From an uncultured Spartobacteria bacterium (GTDB taxonomy: Bacteria; Verrucomicrobiota; Verrucomicrobiia; Chthoniobacterales; Chthoniobacteraceae), in assembly GCA_903901425.1 (NCBI GenBank), contig CAIURC010000042.1, forward strand, positions 1 to 64,000: 64,000 nt of DNA. The letters are read 5' to 3'. The position numbers and the translations under genes were made by a program. Below, one piece after another: positions 9,625 to 18,325 of the stretch (the first letter of the stretch is position 1; every line of letters starts with the position of its first letter). The notes beneath the pieces were generated by a model. It did not search any database. It saw only the letters and a list, made by a program, of their open reading frames with translations, and was not told the DNA's origin.

Positions 9625-9686
9625 GCGGCCTCCCCTCTCGGAGCCAAAGTTCTCACGAAAAATTCAGGCCGGCTCGGCGCTTCGGG

Positions 9687-10049
9687 TCAGGGTACGACGA
9701 AGATGCGCTGGGTCAGCGGATCTCTGGCCAAGTCACCGGGTGCAAACCCTTTGACCTCAATGTACCCGGACTTCGGAGAAGACGGGAGAGTGACGTACCC
9801 GGGTTTTCCTGGAACGGGCTTGGCGTACTCATAGTTGCCCACCTTGGGAGGTGCGGGCGGGGGTGTTTCCTCAACCTGAGGCGGGGCAACCGGAGCAGGG
9901 TCCGCGGCCGGGTCGGCTGCAGCGGTTTCCTGACTTTCCGTCGGCGGAATAAACCCGCCCTGCGGCTCGGTCGTGTTGCGGCGTCCCTGACATCCCGCCA
10001 GAGCCAGTAAAAGCGCGAGGAAAAGCGGAGAGAAATTCAGGAACTTCAT
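9687..10049 (-). CDS. Small proline-rich lipoprotein of unknown function
   Basis: 120 residues from the ATG at 10049. Residues 1-20 are a lipoprotein signal with lipobox LAGC (Cys20). A Pro/Ala/Glu-rich spacer of about 50 residues follows ('APVAPPQVEETPPPAPPK'), then a compact tail containing YEYAKPVPGKPGYV and 'SPKSGYIEVKGFAPGD'. The tail resembles short lipoprotein C-termini in other Verrucomicrobia that end in a residue pattern about processing to the cell surface, but I do not recognise a named domain. The frame stays open further upstream, but that part is antisense-like noise over the hydrolase gene. Spacing of 17 bp to the upstream gene and 62 bp to tyrA puts it inside the operon. Confidence 0.75.
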   Translation of the reverse strand: MKFLNFSPLFLALLLALAGCQGRRNTTEPQGGFIPPTESQETAAADPAADPAPVAPPQVEETPPPAPPKVGNYEYAKPVPGKPGYVTLPSSPKSGYIEVKGFAPGDLARDPLTQRIFVVP

Positions 10050-10066
10050 AAGATGTTCCCAGCCTC

Positions 10067-11008
10067 TTAGTCCAAACCGTCCCGGGTGACAACCCTTAAC
10101 CCTTCCATTCCGCCTCCGGTGTCCTCGGTGGCCAGCGCCGCCCGAATTCCGGCCTCGATCCGGTCTGGGGATTCCAGCGCTTCCAAGGGGCGGCCGTTTT
10201 CCAGGGTGTGGACCGGGCATGAACAGCGGAGCACACTGGCCTCGAAGTCCAGCCTGAGACGTCCGGCCAACCAACTCATCACAGCGTGTTCGGCCCCGGG
10301 CTGGCGCGAACAGTTGGTGTAAACCTCGATGCACTCCTCCGTCACTGCCTCTGGACGGCTGAATGCGTGTTTGCGCAACCAGGAGGAAATTGCGTTCCGG
10401 GTGGCCAGATGGTTCCGGTAGAGGAATCTTCCCAGCAACCCCCAGCGGAAAGCCTGGCGTGTCAGCCAACCGGGCGGCTGCTGTTCAGCCCCCCATCCGC
10501 CAGTGGGCCGGTAGAGCAGCAGTCCGGACACCAAACCGGGATGGGCACCCGCCAGTTCCGTGCAGAAGGCGGCAGACAACCCGCTGGCAATCAGGACGGC
10601 GCCCGGTTCCGTGGCGCGGAGGAATTCGGCGAGCATCTGGACGTAGTCGGCAGCCCCGAAAACGCGCTGGGGCCTTGAAGACTCGCCAAAGCCGACCAGA
10701 TCAAGGGCAATAACCCGGTGTTCGCCTCCAAAGCGTTCATAGACCTTGGACCATTCATACGAGGAAGCGCCACACGCCACATCGTGGACAAAGACCAGAA
10801 GCGGCCCGGATCCGGACTCATGAAAAACGACCTCCCCCAACGAGGTGTGGAGCACCTTGGTGACAAACACCGGCGGGGAGATGGCCCCCGACATCCGGAG
10901 CGGCACCGGTTTGCGGACGGCATATTTGAGGGCCATGATGACGGCGCCGAGGACACCGGCGCCGAGCCCGACCTTCCATGCTTGGCCTGCGAGTCGCTTC
11001 TTCCACAT
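10067..11008 (-). CDS. Membrane-anchored alpha/beta-hydrolase-fold protein, catalytic residues doubtful
   Basis: 313 residues. Residues 11-30 are a hydrophobic segment that could anchor the protein in the inner membrane. The fold is recognisable from VHDVACGASSYEW (oxyanion-hole region), LDLVGFGESSRP and the nucleophile-elbow position SGLSAAF (Ser145). The elbow is GxSxA rather than GxSxG. The place where the catalytic Asp should sit reads ENGRPLE, and no histidine follows in the last 50 residues. A normal Ser-Asp-His triad is therefore not evident. It may be a non-catalytic homologue or use an altered mechanism. Co-transcribed with purM (20 bp upstream). Confidence 0.75.
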   Translation of the reverse strand: MWKKRLAGQAWKVGLGAGVLGAVIMALKYAVRKPVPLRMSGAISPPVFVTKVLHTSLGEVVFHESGSGPLLVFVHDVACGASSYEWSKVYERFGGEHRVIALDLVGFGESSRPQRVFGAADYVQMLAEFLRATEPGAVLIASGLSAAFCTELAGAHPGLVSGLLLYRPTGGWGAEQQPPGWLTRQAFRWGLLGRFLYRNHLATRNAISSWLRKHAFSRPEAVTEECIEVYTNCSRQPGAEHAVMSWLAGRLRLDFEASVLRCSCPVHTLENGRPLEALESPDRIEAGIRAALATEDTGGGMEGLRVVTRDGLD

Positions 11009-11028
11009 GGCCGAGCGGACAGGTGTCC

Positions 11029-12084
11029 TTAAAACTCCAAGACAACCTGGCCGCGCCCGGGCACGATCCTGCCAACCGGGATTCCCCGGGTTTTGGCGAG
11101 GATTTCAGAGGCGTCTTTTTCGGCAACCACGAGAACCATTCCGATGCCCATGTTGAACACCTGATACATCTCGGCTGGATCCACGCCCCCGCCCTCTTGG
11201 ATATGTTTGAAGAGTGCAGGCACCTTCCATGACCCGACCCGGATCGAGGCATCGCAGTCCTTGGGAAGCACACGCGGGAGGTTGTCGACCAGACCGCCTC
11301 CGGTGATATGGGCCAAACCACGCAGCTTGCCTTCCGGCAGCGAGGCCAGGAGCGGCTGGTAATTCACGTGGACTTGGAGGAGTTCCTCGCCGACGGTGCG
11401 CCGGACACCCTCCAGACGGCTCCCGGGCTTGAGGCCCATCTGTTCAAAGAGAACCTTCCGCGCGAGTGAATAGCCGTTGGTGTGGAGTCCGCTGGAGGGA
11501 AGACCAATCACCACGTCCCCCTTCCGGATCCGGCTCCCGTCGATCATCTTGGGCCGGTCCACCACCCCGACGATGGTGCCACACAGGTCGTACTCGCCTG
11601 GGTGATACATTCCTGGCATCTGGGCGGTTTCCCCCCCGACCAGCGCGCATCCCGCGGCGCGGCAGGCCTTGGCAAACCCCTTGAGCAACTGGGCAAAAAC
11701 CCCGGGCTCAAGCTTTTCAGCGCCGATGTAGTCGAGGAAAAACAACGGTTTTGCCCCGAGCACAGCGATGTCATTGACGCAATGGTTGACGAGGTCCTGC
11801 CCCATGGTGTCGTGGCGGTTCAGGGCGAAGGCCAGTTTGAGCTTGGTGCCCACGCCGTCCACGCTGGAGACAAGGACGGGGTCGCGCATGCCTTTGAAGT
11901 TGGGCCGGAACAACCCGCCAAACCCGCCGATCCGGCCCAACACTTCGGGGCCGTGCGTCGCACTCACCATCCGGTGAATCCCCTTTTTGACCTTGTTACC
12001 CAGATCCACGTCGACCCCAGCCTGGGCGTAGGCCTTGGGCTTGACGGCGGGTTTTCTGGAGGTTTTCGCTGTGCGGACGCTCAT
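11029..12084 (-). CDS. purM: Phosphoribosylformylglycinamidine cyclo-ligase (AIR synthetase)
   Basis: 351 residues from ATG 12084. The PurM-superfamily motifs SSVDGVGTKLKLA, HCVNDIAVLGAKPLFFLDY, and GCALVGGETAQMPGMY are all in order, with SSGLHTNGYSLARK and HITGGGLVDNLPR in the C-terminal half. It converts FGAM to AIR with ATP in purine synthesis. The ATG lies four bases after the purF stop. An apparent upstream extension of the frame only covers purF antisense-of-frame sequence and is rejected. Length is typical (340-350). Confidence 0.96.
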   Translation of the reverse strand: MSVRTAKTSRKPAVKPKAYAQAGVDVDLGNKVKKGIHRMVSATHGPEVLGRIGGFGGLFRPNFKGMRDPVLVSSVDGVGTKLKLAFALNRHDTMGQDLVNHCVNDIAVLGAKPLFFLDYIGAEKLEPGVFAQLLKGFAKACRAAGCALVGGETAQMPGMYHPGEYDLCGTIVGVVDRPKMIDGSRIRKGDVVIGLPSSGLHTNGYSLARKVLFEQMGLKPGSRLEGVRRTVGEELLQVHVNYQPLLASLPEGKLRGLAHITGGGLVDNLPRVLPKDCDASIRVGSWKVPALFKHIQEGGGVDPAEMYQVFNMGIGMVLVVAEKDASEILAKTRGIPVGRIVPGRGQVVLEF

Positions 12085-12088
12085 GATT

Positions 12089-13582
12089 TTAAGAGGGCGA
12101 TTGAAAAAGTTCGGGCTGTTTGCAGTTGGAAGAAAGCAGGCTGGGCCGGTTCTGGCGGCGTTCCATGATGAACTTGTCCACGCTCGGATTGACCGGGACA
12201 GGATACTCGCCGTTGAAACAGGCGAGGCAGAAATGGGACATCCGCTGACCGGTCGCGCGGACCATGCTCGCCACATCCAGATACCCGATGGAGTCCGCCC
12301 CGAGGTAGTCCCGGATCTGGTCGATCGTGCACTGGTTGGCCAGCAACTTTTCCGGATCCGGGAAATCAATTCCGTAATGGCAGGCAAACCGGTGCGGCGG
12401 ACAGGAGATCCGCATGTGGACCTCCTTGGCGCCGGCTTCCCGGAGGTTGATCACCCGGGCACGGGCCGTGGTGCCGCGGACAATGGAATCATCCACCACC
12501 ACGACGCGTTTGCCCTCCACCGCCTCCTTGATCAGGTTGAGCTTCACCCGGACGTTGAAATCCCGGATCAACTGCGTGGGCTGAAGGAACGTGCGCCCGA
12601 TGTAGTGGTTCCGCACAAAAGCATGGTGGTACGGGATCCCCAACTCCTCCGCCAGGCCGAATGCCGCGTAATTCCCTGAGTCCGGCACCGGCACGACAAT
12701 GTCGGCCTCCACCGGGTGGAGACGCGCCAGTTCACGCCCCATTTCCGTACGCACGCGGGCCACGTTGGTCCCGTTGAACACCGAATCGGGCCGTGCAAAA
12801 TACACGTACTCAAAGATGCAAAACGCTTTCTTTTCGGCCCGGAATGGAAACTCGGACCGGATCCCGTGTTCGTTGATAATCACGACCTCGCCGGGTTCGA
12901 TTTCGCGGATGTACTCGGCATGGATGAGGTCAAACGCGCAGGTCTCGCTTGAAAGGACGTAAGCGCCATCGACTTTCCCGAGCGCCAGCGGCCGAAACCC
13001 GAACGGATCCCGGACACCGATGACCTCCCGTTCGCCCATCATCACGAGCGAAAACGCGCCTTGGATCCTGCAGAGCGCTTGGAGGACGCCGCCGGGCTCC
13101 TGAGGCTGCGCCATGAGATGGAGAATGATCTCGCTGTCAACGGTGGTCTGAAAAATGGAGCCCTTGAACTCGAGTTCCTCGCGCAGTTCGGAGGCGTTGA
13201 CCAGGTTGCCGTTGTGGGCAATGGCGAGTTGGCCCCGGGAACAATCCACCATCAAAGGCTGTGCATTGATGAGTTTGCTGGAACCGGTGGTGGAATAGCG
13301 GACATGACCAATGGCGCGTGTGCCCTTGAGGCGCTCCAGGCTTTCCGGGGAAAAGACTTGGGAAACCAGTCCCATGTCGACATGCCGGACGAACGGCGTG
13401 TTCGGGCCATTGGCGGTGACAATCCCGGCACTCTCCTGGCCGCGATGCTGCAGTGCAAACAATCCGTAATACGTCAGTATTGCGGCGTTTGGATGTCCAA
13501 AAACGGCGAAAACGCCGCACTCGTGGGTCGGTTTATGGTGCTTCACTTCGGGGCGAACCCCGACACTACTGCCACAGCACAC
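12089..13582 (-). CDS. purF: Amidophosphoribosyltransferase (Fe-S type, with propeptide)
   Basis: 497 residues. The N-terminal glutaminase nucleophile is the Cys of THECGVFAVFG, preceded by a short propeptide. The PRTase domain contains the PRPP loop VVVVDDSIVRGTTAR. Cysteines in AFCIFEYVYF, FACHYGIDF and the CLAC pair near the C-terminus match the four ligands of the 4Fe-4S cluster in the Bacillus-type enzyme. It makes 5-phosphoribosylamine from PRPP and glutamine, the first committed purine step. The start is a GTG. Another GTG at 13546 would give a shorter, nine-residue propeptide and is an equally good choice. First gene of the run leading to plsC, 85 bp after ptsI. Confidence 0.95.
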   Translation of the reverse strand: MCCGSSVGVRPEVKHHKPTHECGVFAVFGHPNAAILTYYGLFALQHRGQESAGIVTANGPNTPFVRHVDMGLVSQVFSPESLERLKGTRAIGHVRYSTTGSSKLINAQPLMVDCSRGQLAIAHNGNLVNASELREELEFKGSIFQTTVDSEIILHLMAQPQEPGGVLQALCRIQGAFSLVMMGEREVIGVRDPFGFRPLALGKVDGAYVLSSETCAFDLIHAEYIREIEPGEVVIINEHGIRSEFPFRAEKKAFCIFEYVYFARPDSVFNGTNVARVRTEMGRELARLHPVEADIVVPVPDSGNYAAFGLAEELGIPYHHAFVRNHYIGRTFLQPTQLIRDFNVRVKLNLIKEAVEGKRVVVVDDSIVRGTTARARVINLREAGAKEVHMRISCPPHRFACHYGIDFPDPEKLLANQCTIDQIRDYLGADSIGYLDVASMVRATGQRMSHFCLACFNGEYPVPVNPSVDKFIMERRQNRPSLLSSNCKQPELFQSPS

Positions 13583-13667
13583 AGGGTCAAGCGGACTCCC
13601 CGCAAATTTAAGCCCCCTGTTCCAACCAGGACACGCTCGAGAGGGGATCGGAGGGGAATCCCCCGGC

Positions 13668-15434
13668 TCAGAGCAGGTCCGGATACAGCCTGCGGGCGAG
13701 TTCCTCGCACCGGGCCTGAATCTTGGCAGGACTCTCCTCGCGGATGACCGACTCGACCAGTTCCAGACAAGACTTCATGTCCAGGGACTGGACGGCCCGT
13801 TTGACCCGGGGCACTACGGCCGCGCCGGCGCTGAGCTCATCCACGCCAAGCCCCAAAAGCAGCGGAGCCAGTACCACGTCCCCTGCCATTTCACCGCAGA
13901 CCCCCACCCAAATCCCCTCCGCGTGACCGGCGTCGACCACCGTACGGATCAGCCTCAGGATGGCCGGATGGGTTGGCTCATACAAGTGGCTGATCTTTTC
14001 ATTCAACCGGTCGACGGCAATCGTATACTGGATGAGGTCGTTGGTTCCGATGCTGAAAAAATCGACCTCCCGGGCCAGCAGATCGGCGCAGACAGCGGCG
14101 CTGGGGATTTCGATCATCGCACCGACCTCCATTTCGGCGTTGAACGGCTGCCCCTCGGCCACCAACTCCCGGCGGCACTCCTCCAGCACGGCATTGGCCC
14201 GGCGCAACTCCTCCACCCCCGAGATCATCGGATACATCATCCGGACATTCCCGCAGGCCGAGGCCCTGAGGATGGCCCGGATTTGGGTTTTGAAGACGTC
14301 CGGACGCTCAAGACAAAACCGGATGGCGCGGCAGCCCAGGAAGGGGTTTTCCTCCTCAGGCAGGTTCAGGGCCGTCATCAGCTTGTCCCCGCCAAGATCC
14401 AAGGTTCGGATGATCACGCTGTGCGGAGCCACGGCCTGTGCCACGTCCCGGTACGCTTGAAACTGGTCCTCCTCAGTGGGAAGCCCGGTCCGGTTCAGGT
14501 AAAAAAACTCGGTCCGGAACAAGCCGACCCCTTCCGCGCCGCACTCGTTGACCTGCTCCACCTCGTCGGGGAGTTCGATGTTTGCAGACAGAATGACGTG
14601 GCGTCCATCGGCCGTGGTCGACTGGGTTTCGCGCAGCTTGTGCAGCTGTTCCTCGACCTCCGTCTTCTTGATCTCCAACTCGCCATACTCCCAGAGCGTC
14701 TGCTCGTTCGGGTTGAGGATCACGACACCGTTGTATCCGTCCAGAAGGATGTCGTCCCCGTTGTCCACCTGCTCACTAAAACTGTGCAACCCCACCACCG
14801 CAGGAATGTTCAGTGAGCGCGCCATGATCGCCGTGTGCGAGGTTTTGCTTCCGACATCCGTGGCAAATCCGAGAACCGAACTGCGGTTGAGTTGGGCGGT
14901 GTCCGAGGGAGTCAGGTTGTGGGCCACCAGCAAATGCTCGGTTTTCCATGCCCCAAGGTCCCGGGCCTCTTTTCCCGTCAGGTTCCGGATCACGCGCCGC
15001 GCCACGTCATGGATGTCGGTGGCGCGCTCCCGGAGATAGGGGTCGTCAATCTGCTCCAAGGTTGCCGCGTACCGGTTGGCCACCCGGGAGAAAATGTGCT
15101 CCACGTTGAGCCGATCCCTCTGAAGGGTCCGCAAGACCTCGTCCAGCAGCGTCCGATCCTCCACCACCAGGAGATGAGCGTCAAAAATGCTGGCATCCTT
15201 GGCTCCGATCGAGCCCGCAATCCGCTCCTGCAGGCTTAGGATCTGTCCCCGGGTCGCCAGAAGGGCGTCCTCCAAGCGCGCAATTTCCTCCGGAATATCC
15301 GCCTCGGACACCTCGCGGACGGGCGGAAGTTCATCCTCAGTCCGGTGCACCACCACCCCCCGCGCGATTCCCGGGGAAACGCCGATTCCGTGGAAACGCT
15401 TCTCCGCCCCGGGCCTTGGCTCCCCGCCGGTCAC
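13668..15434 (-). CDS. ptsI: PTS enzyme I (phosphoenolpyruvate-protein phosphotransferase)
   Basis: 588 residues. It starts with GTG preceded by GGAGG seven bases upstream. N-terminal HGIGVSPGIA, the active-site histidine His200 in GSKTSHTAIMAR, and the C-terminal PEP-binding TIM barrel (LFRTEFFYL, FSIGTNDLIQYT, CGEMAGD) are all present. It takes phosphate from PEP and gives it to HPr (next gene, 45 bp upstream in the same direction). No sugar-specific EII gene is in the window. With hprK beside it, a regulatory rather than transport PTS is plausible. Confidence 0.96.
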   Translation of the reverse strand: MTGGEPRPGAEKRFHGIGVSPGIARGVVVHRTEDELPPVREVSEADIPEEIARLEDALLATRGQILSLQERIAGSIGAKDASIFDAHLLVVEDRTLLDEVLRTLQRDRLNVEHIFSRVANRYAATLEQIDDPYLRERATDIHDVARRVIRNLTGKEARDLGAWKTEHLLVAHNLTPSDTAQLNRSSVLGFATDVGSKTSHTAIMARSLNIPAVVGLHSFSEQVDNGDDILLDGYNGVVILNPNEQTLWEYGELEIKKTEVEEQLHKLRETQSTTADGRHVILSANIELPDEVEQVNECGAEGVGLFRTEFFYLNRTGLPTEEDQFQAYRDVAQAVAPHSVIIRTLDLGGDKLMTALNLPEEENPFLGCRAIRFCLERPDVFKTQIRAILRASACGNVRMMYPMISGVEELRRANAVLEECRRELVAEGQPFNAEMEVGAMIEIPSAAVCADLLAREVDFFSIGTNDLIQYTIAVDRLNEKISHLYEPTHPAILRLIRTVVDAGHAEGIWVGVCGEMAGDVVLAPLLLGLGVDELSAGAAVVPRVKRAVQSLDMKSCLELVESVIREESPAKIQARCEELARRLYPDLL

Positions 15435-15479
15435 GCGCCTTCCTCCGGCCTGAAAGGTTGCACACCCCCGGAAGCGGAC

Positions 15480-15788
15480 TCAGTCCTCATCGAATTTCCT
15501 CAGAACGATGGCCTCAATTTCCTCCATGGCGCGCCCGGCATCGGAGCCTTCGCAGGAAACCTCCAGTTTGGAACCGGGTCCCGCGGCGAGCATCATCAAA
15601 CCCATGATGCTCTTTCCGTTGACGCGTTCGCCGTCTTTGGCGACCCAGATCTCGCATTTGAACCGGCTACACGCCTTGACCAACATGGCAGAGGGGCGTG
15701 CATGGAGGCCGAGCCGGTTCAAGACGGTCAGAACCTTGACCACCTTGCCGTCTCCTGCGTCCTCTGTTTTGCGCGATAATAAGCCCAT
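15480..15788 (-). CDS. ptsH: Phosphocarrier protein HPr
   Basis: 102 residues: the ~85-residue HPr fold with a 14-residue N-terminal extension (MGLLSRKTEDAGDG). Active-site His29 lies in NRLGLHARPSAM, and the regulatory serine Ser60 in NGKSIMGLMMLAAG, the site phosphorylated by HPr kinase. Its ATG shares one base with the hprK stop (TAATG), so kinase and substrate are coupled. It transfers phosphate from enzyme I to downstream PTS or regulatory targets, none of which is visible here. Confidence 0.95.
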   Translation of the reverse strand: MGLLSRKTEDAGDGKVVKVLTVLNRLGLHARPSAMLVKACSRFKCEIWVAKDGERVNGKSIMGLMMLAAGPGSKLEVSCEGSDAGRAMEEIEAIVLRKFDED

Positions 15789-16747
15789 TACGGAACCCTC
15801 TTCTGCATTGCCTGCAGGAGTCTCTGGTTAAAAGCAAGCGCACTGTTGTGCCCCATGCTCTTGAGCTTCTGATCCAGCGCCGCCACTTCCACCAACCGGG
15901 CGAGATCTCGACCCGTCCGGACGGGGATGGTCACATGCGGGATAAGGATCCCAAGAATTTCAAAATACTCCTGATCAATCCCAATCCTATCGACTTCCTC
16001 CAATTCCTGCCAGTCCTTTAAGGTCACAATCAGGTCCAACCGCTTCTCGGTGCGCACACTGCCCACGCCGAAGATGGACATCACGTTGATCACCCCGATC
16101 CCCCGGACCTCCATGTGGTACCGGGTCAACTCCGGGGAGGTCCCCACCAACTCCCGGCCTTCCAATGCCCGGAACCGGGTGATGTCGTCGCTCACCAGAC
16201 TGTGCCCCCGCTCCACCAAACCCAGCACCGCCTCGCTCTTTCCAATCCCGCTTGACCCCCGAATCAGCGTCCCAATCCCCAAAATGTCCACCATCGATCC
16301 GTACTCGCTCTTGGTCGGGGCAAAATCCACCTCCAACGCCAAGGTCGCCGCGTTGATGTACTTCATGGTCACCATCGGCGTCCTTAACACCGGGATCTCC
16401 GCCCGGGCCGCCTCCTCCAAAAGCACGGGCACCGGCTTGGACCCGCGCGAAACCACCAAGCCAGGGATGGGCTGCTCGCAAAGGGCGCGGCACCGAGCGC
16501 GGGCCAATTCCGGAGGCAGGCTTTTGAGATAGGAAGTTTCCGCAGCCCCGATGACCTGGATGCGTTTTTCCGCGAAATAATTATAGAACCCCGAGAGGGC
16601 GAGCCCGGGCCGGTTAATCGTGGGCTCACGGATCCGGCGATCCATCCCGACCTCCGGCCCCTCGAGCTTCATCTGGAGCAGTTCCGCGTGCCGGGAAAAA
16701 AACTCGCCGAAGGTGAGGGTCGGTCGTTGCGGCTCGGAATGGCTCAT
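15788..16747 (-). CDS. hprK: HPr kinase/phosphorylase
   Basis: 319 residues. The P-loop is GSSGIGKSE (about residues 164-172), followed by GHSLVSDD and the HprK signature GIGVINVMSIFGVGSVR. The N-terminal domain (about 1-130) has the HprK_N look (IQVIGAAE, VVSRGSKPVP). It phosphorylates or dephosphorylates the HPr serine in response to metabolite state. The stretch before the P-loop reads YGSMVDILGIG, where most homologues I remember have HGxLVDxxGxG; the His-to-Tyr change is noted as odd. Good Shine-Dalgarno (GGGGAAAGGG) before ATG 16747. Confidence 0.93.
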   Translation of the reverse strand: MSHSEPQRPTLTFGEFFSRHAELLQMKLEGPEVGMDRRIREPTINRPGLALSGFYNYFAEKRIQVIGAAETSYLKSLPPELARARCRALCEQPIPGLVVSRGSKPVPVLLEEAARAEIPVLRTPMVTMKYINAATLALEVDFAPTKSEYGSMVDILGIGTLIRGSSGIGKSEAVLGLVERGHSLVSDDITRFRALEGRELVGTSPELTRYHMEVRGIGVINVMSIFGVGSVRTEKRLDLIVTLKDWQELEEVDRIGIDQEYFEILGILIPHVTIPVRTGRDLARLVEVAALDQKLKSMGHNSALAFNQRLLQAMQKRVP

Positions 16748-16880
16748 CGGCCCTTTCCCCTACAGGAAAAGGAGGCCGCTTTCCCACACCAAAAATGGAT
16801 TGGGTCAAGATTCCCACGCGAACCAGAAACCGGTTCCCGGCTGGAAACTGGAACCGGCCTGCACGCCCGCGAAGGGCGCC

Positions 16881-17465
16881 TCAGTCGAACGTGGGCTCCA
16901 TGAGACCGTACCCGCCGTCTTTTCTGCGGTGGAGCACGTTGATTTTCTCGCTCCGGGCATTGAGGAAAACAAGGAACTGGCGGTTGGACATCTCCAACTG
17001 CAAGACCGCCTCATCCACGAACATGGGTTTGACCGGGTACCGTTCGGTCTGGATGACCTGAGGTTCGTAGTGTTCGCCGGCGTCCTCGAGTTCGAGGCCG
17101 CTGGTGTCCAAGACCTGCTCTTCCCACTGCCGGACTTCGCCTTTGCGGGGCCGATGGGAGCGCATGATCTTGGTCTTATACTTGCGCATCTGCTGGGCGA
17201 CCTTGGCCACCACCCCGTCGATGGAGGCATACATGTCGTCGGTTTCAAGACTGGCCTCGATGGTGATGTGGTTGTTGCAGTGCAGCACCACCTCCGCCAT
17301 GTGCCGGTGCTTTTCCACATTCAGGATCACCTGAGCCTCAATGATCCGCGGGTAATCCAAGTGCAGATGGTCCAGCTTCGACACCGCGTAGTTCTTGATG
17401 GCCTCGGTGATGCTCACATGGCGGCCTGTCACACGAATCGGCACGTTGACGTTTGCAGTTTGCAT
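16881..17465 (-). CDS. hpf: Long-form ribosome hibernation promoting factor
   Basis: 194 residues from ATG 17465, which is preceded by GAGGAAAAAC. Residues 1-100 are the S30AE domain (VPIRVTGRHVSITEAIKNY, LDYPRIIEAQVIL). A charged linker follows, then a C-terminal dimerisation domain (KPMFVDEAVLQLEMS...VLHRRKDGGYGLMEP) as in long HPF proteins that form 100S ribosome dimers. It binds the 30S subunit in stationary phase. It sits between lptB and hprK, the position hpf also has in the proteobacterial rpoN region. Confidence 0.93.
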   Translation of the reverse strand: MQTANVNVPIRVTGRHVSITEAIKNYAVSKLDHLHLDYPRIIEAQVILNVEKHRHMAEVVLHCNNHITIEASLETDDMYASIDGVVAKVAQQMRKYKTKIMRSHRPRKGEVRQWEEQVLDTSGLELEDAGEHYEPQVIQTERYPVKPMFVDEAVLQLEMSNRQFLVFLNARSEKINVLHRRKDGGYGLMEPTFD

Positions 17466-17545
17466 GGTTTTTCCTCGCTGGTTTTCTGGGTTGATCTGGA
17501 TTGTTCTGGGCTGTTCTCGGCGCCCCGGCTCTACCGGGGGCAGTC

Positions 17546-18325
17546 TCACATCTGGAAACGTTCCCCCAAATATACCCGGCGCGCCACCGGATCATTCAAT
17601 AGAAAATCCTTGGTCCCCTGCGTTTCCACCCGCCCCTCATAGATCATGTAGGCGCGATCCACGATGGAAAGCGTCTCCCGCACGTTATGGTCGGTAATCA
17701 GGATCCCCAACCCTTGGTCACGCAACCGGACAATAATCTGCTGCACGTCCGCCACCGCAATCGGATCCACGCCGCTGAAAGGCTCGTCCAACATCAGCAG
17801 ACTCGGACGTGTCACCAAAGATCGGGCAATGGTCAGGCGGCGCTTCTCCCCCCCCGAGAGCGTCAGAGCCACCTGCTTGGCCACATGGGTGATTCCAAAC
17901 TGTTCCAAAAGCTCCTCGCAACGCGCCCGCCGTTCCTTCCTTCCCAACGGCTGCGTCTCCAGAATCGCCAAAATATTCTCCTCCACCGTCAATTTCCGGA
18001 AAATGGATTCCTCCTGCGGCAGATATCCCATGCCCATCCGGGCCCGCTGATACATGGGCTTTCCAGTCACCTCTTCCCCGTTGAAGACCACGCGACCGCT
18101 GTTGGGACGCACCAGCCCGACAATCATGTAAAAACTGGTGGTCTTTCCTGCCCCGTTCGGGCCTAGCAACCCAACGATCTCCCCCTTCCGAAGCTGGATG
18201 TCCACCCCGTTCACCACGGCGCGCCCCCCATACACCTTCACCAGTTTCTCCGTGTACAACACCACCCCTTCCCGGCCCGAACCGGGAGCGTTCTCCGAAC
18301 CCGCTGACTCCGACACCGCGTTCAA
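17546..18325 (-). CDS. lptB: LPS export ABC transporter ATP-binding protein
   Basis: About 259 residues. It has Walker A GPNGAGKTT, the Q-loop region GYLPQEESIFRKL, ABC signature LSGGEKRR, Walker B LLMLDEPFSGVDP and switch His in ITDHNVRETL, the order and spacing of LptB. It powers extraction of LPS from the inner membrane with LptFG (not in the window). The start is uncertain. I chose TTG 18325, which overlaps the lptA stop and has GGAGG six bases upstream. GTG 18316, or a GTG near 18265 immediately before the conserved LYTEKLVKVYGG, are alternatives. The ~20-residue N-terminal extension is not conserved-looking. Confidence 0.92.
   Translation of the reverse strand: MNAVSESAGSENAPGSGREGVVLYTEKLVKVYGGRAVVNGVDIQLRKGEIVGLLGPNGAGKTTSFYMIVGLVRPNSGRVVFNGEEVTGKPMYQRARMGMGYLPQEESIFRKLTVEENILAILETQPLGRKERRARCEELLEQFGITHVAKQVALTLSGGEKRRLTIARSLVTRPSLLMLDEPFSGVDPIAVADVQQIIVRLRDQGLGILITDHNVRETLSIVDRAYMIYEGRVETQGTKDFLLNDPVARRVYLGERFQM

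Noticed and set aside
7480-9834. A 784-codon open frame on the plus strand across aroA and tyrA
   Set aside because: It is antisense to two clearly recognised genes; GC-rich codon bias keeps the complementary frame open. Its product shows no domain pattern. The same applies to long antisense frames at 27805-29274, 29341-30963, 41836-43179 and 56074-57564.
16820-17125. Plus-strand frames over hpf and hprK as small genes
   Set aside because: They are antisense to conserved proteins and lack ribosome-binding sites and recognisable motifs.
17466-17545. Search for rpoN between lptB and hpf
   Set aside because: Only 80 bases separate the two genes, without coding potential, so rpoN is not at this locus.
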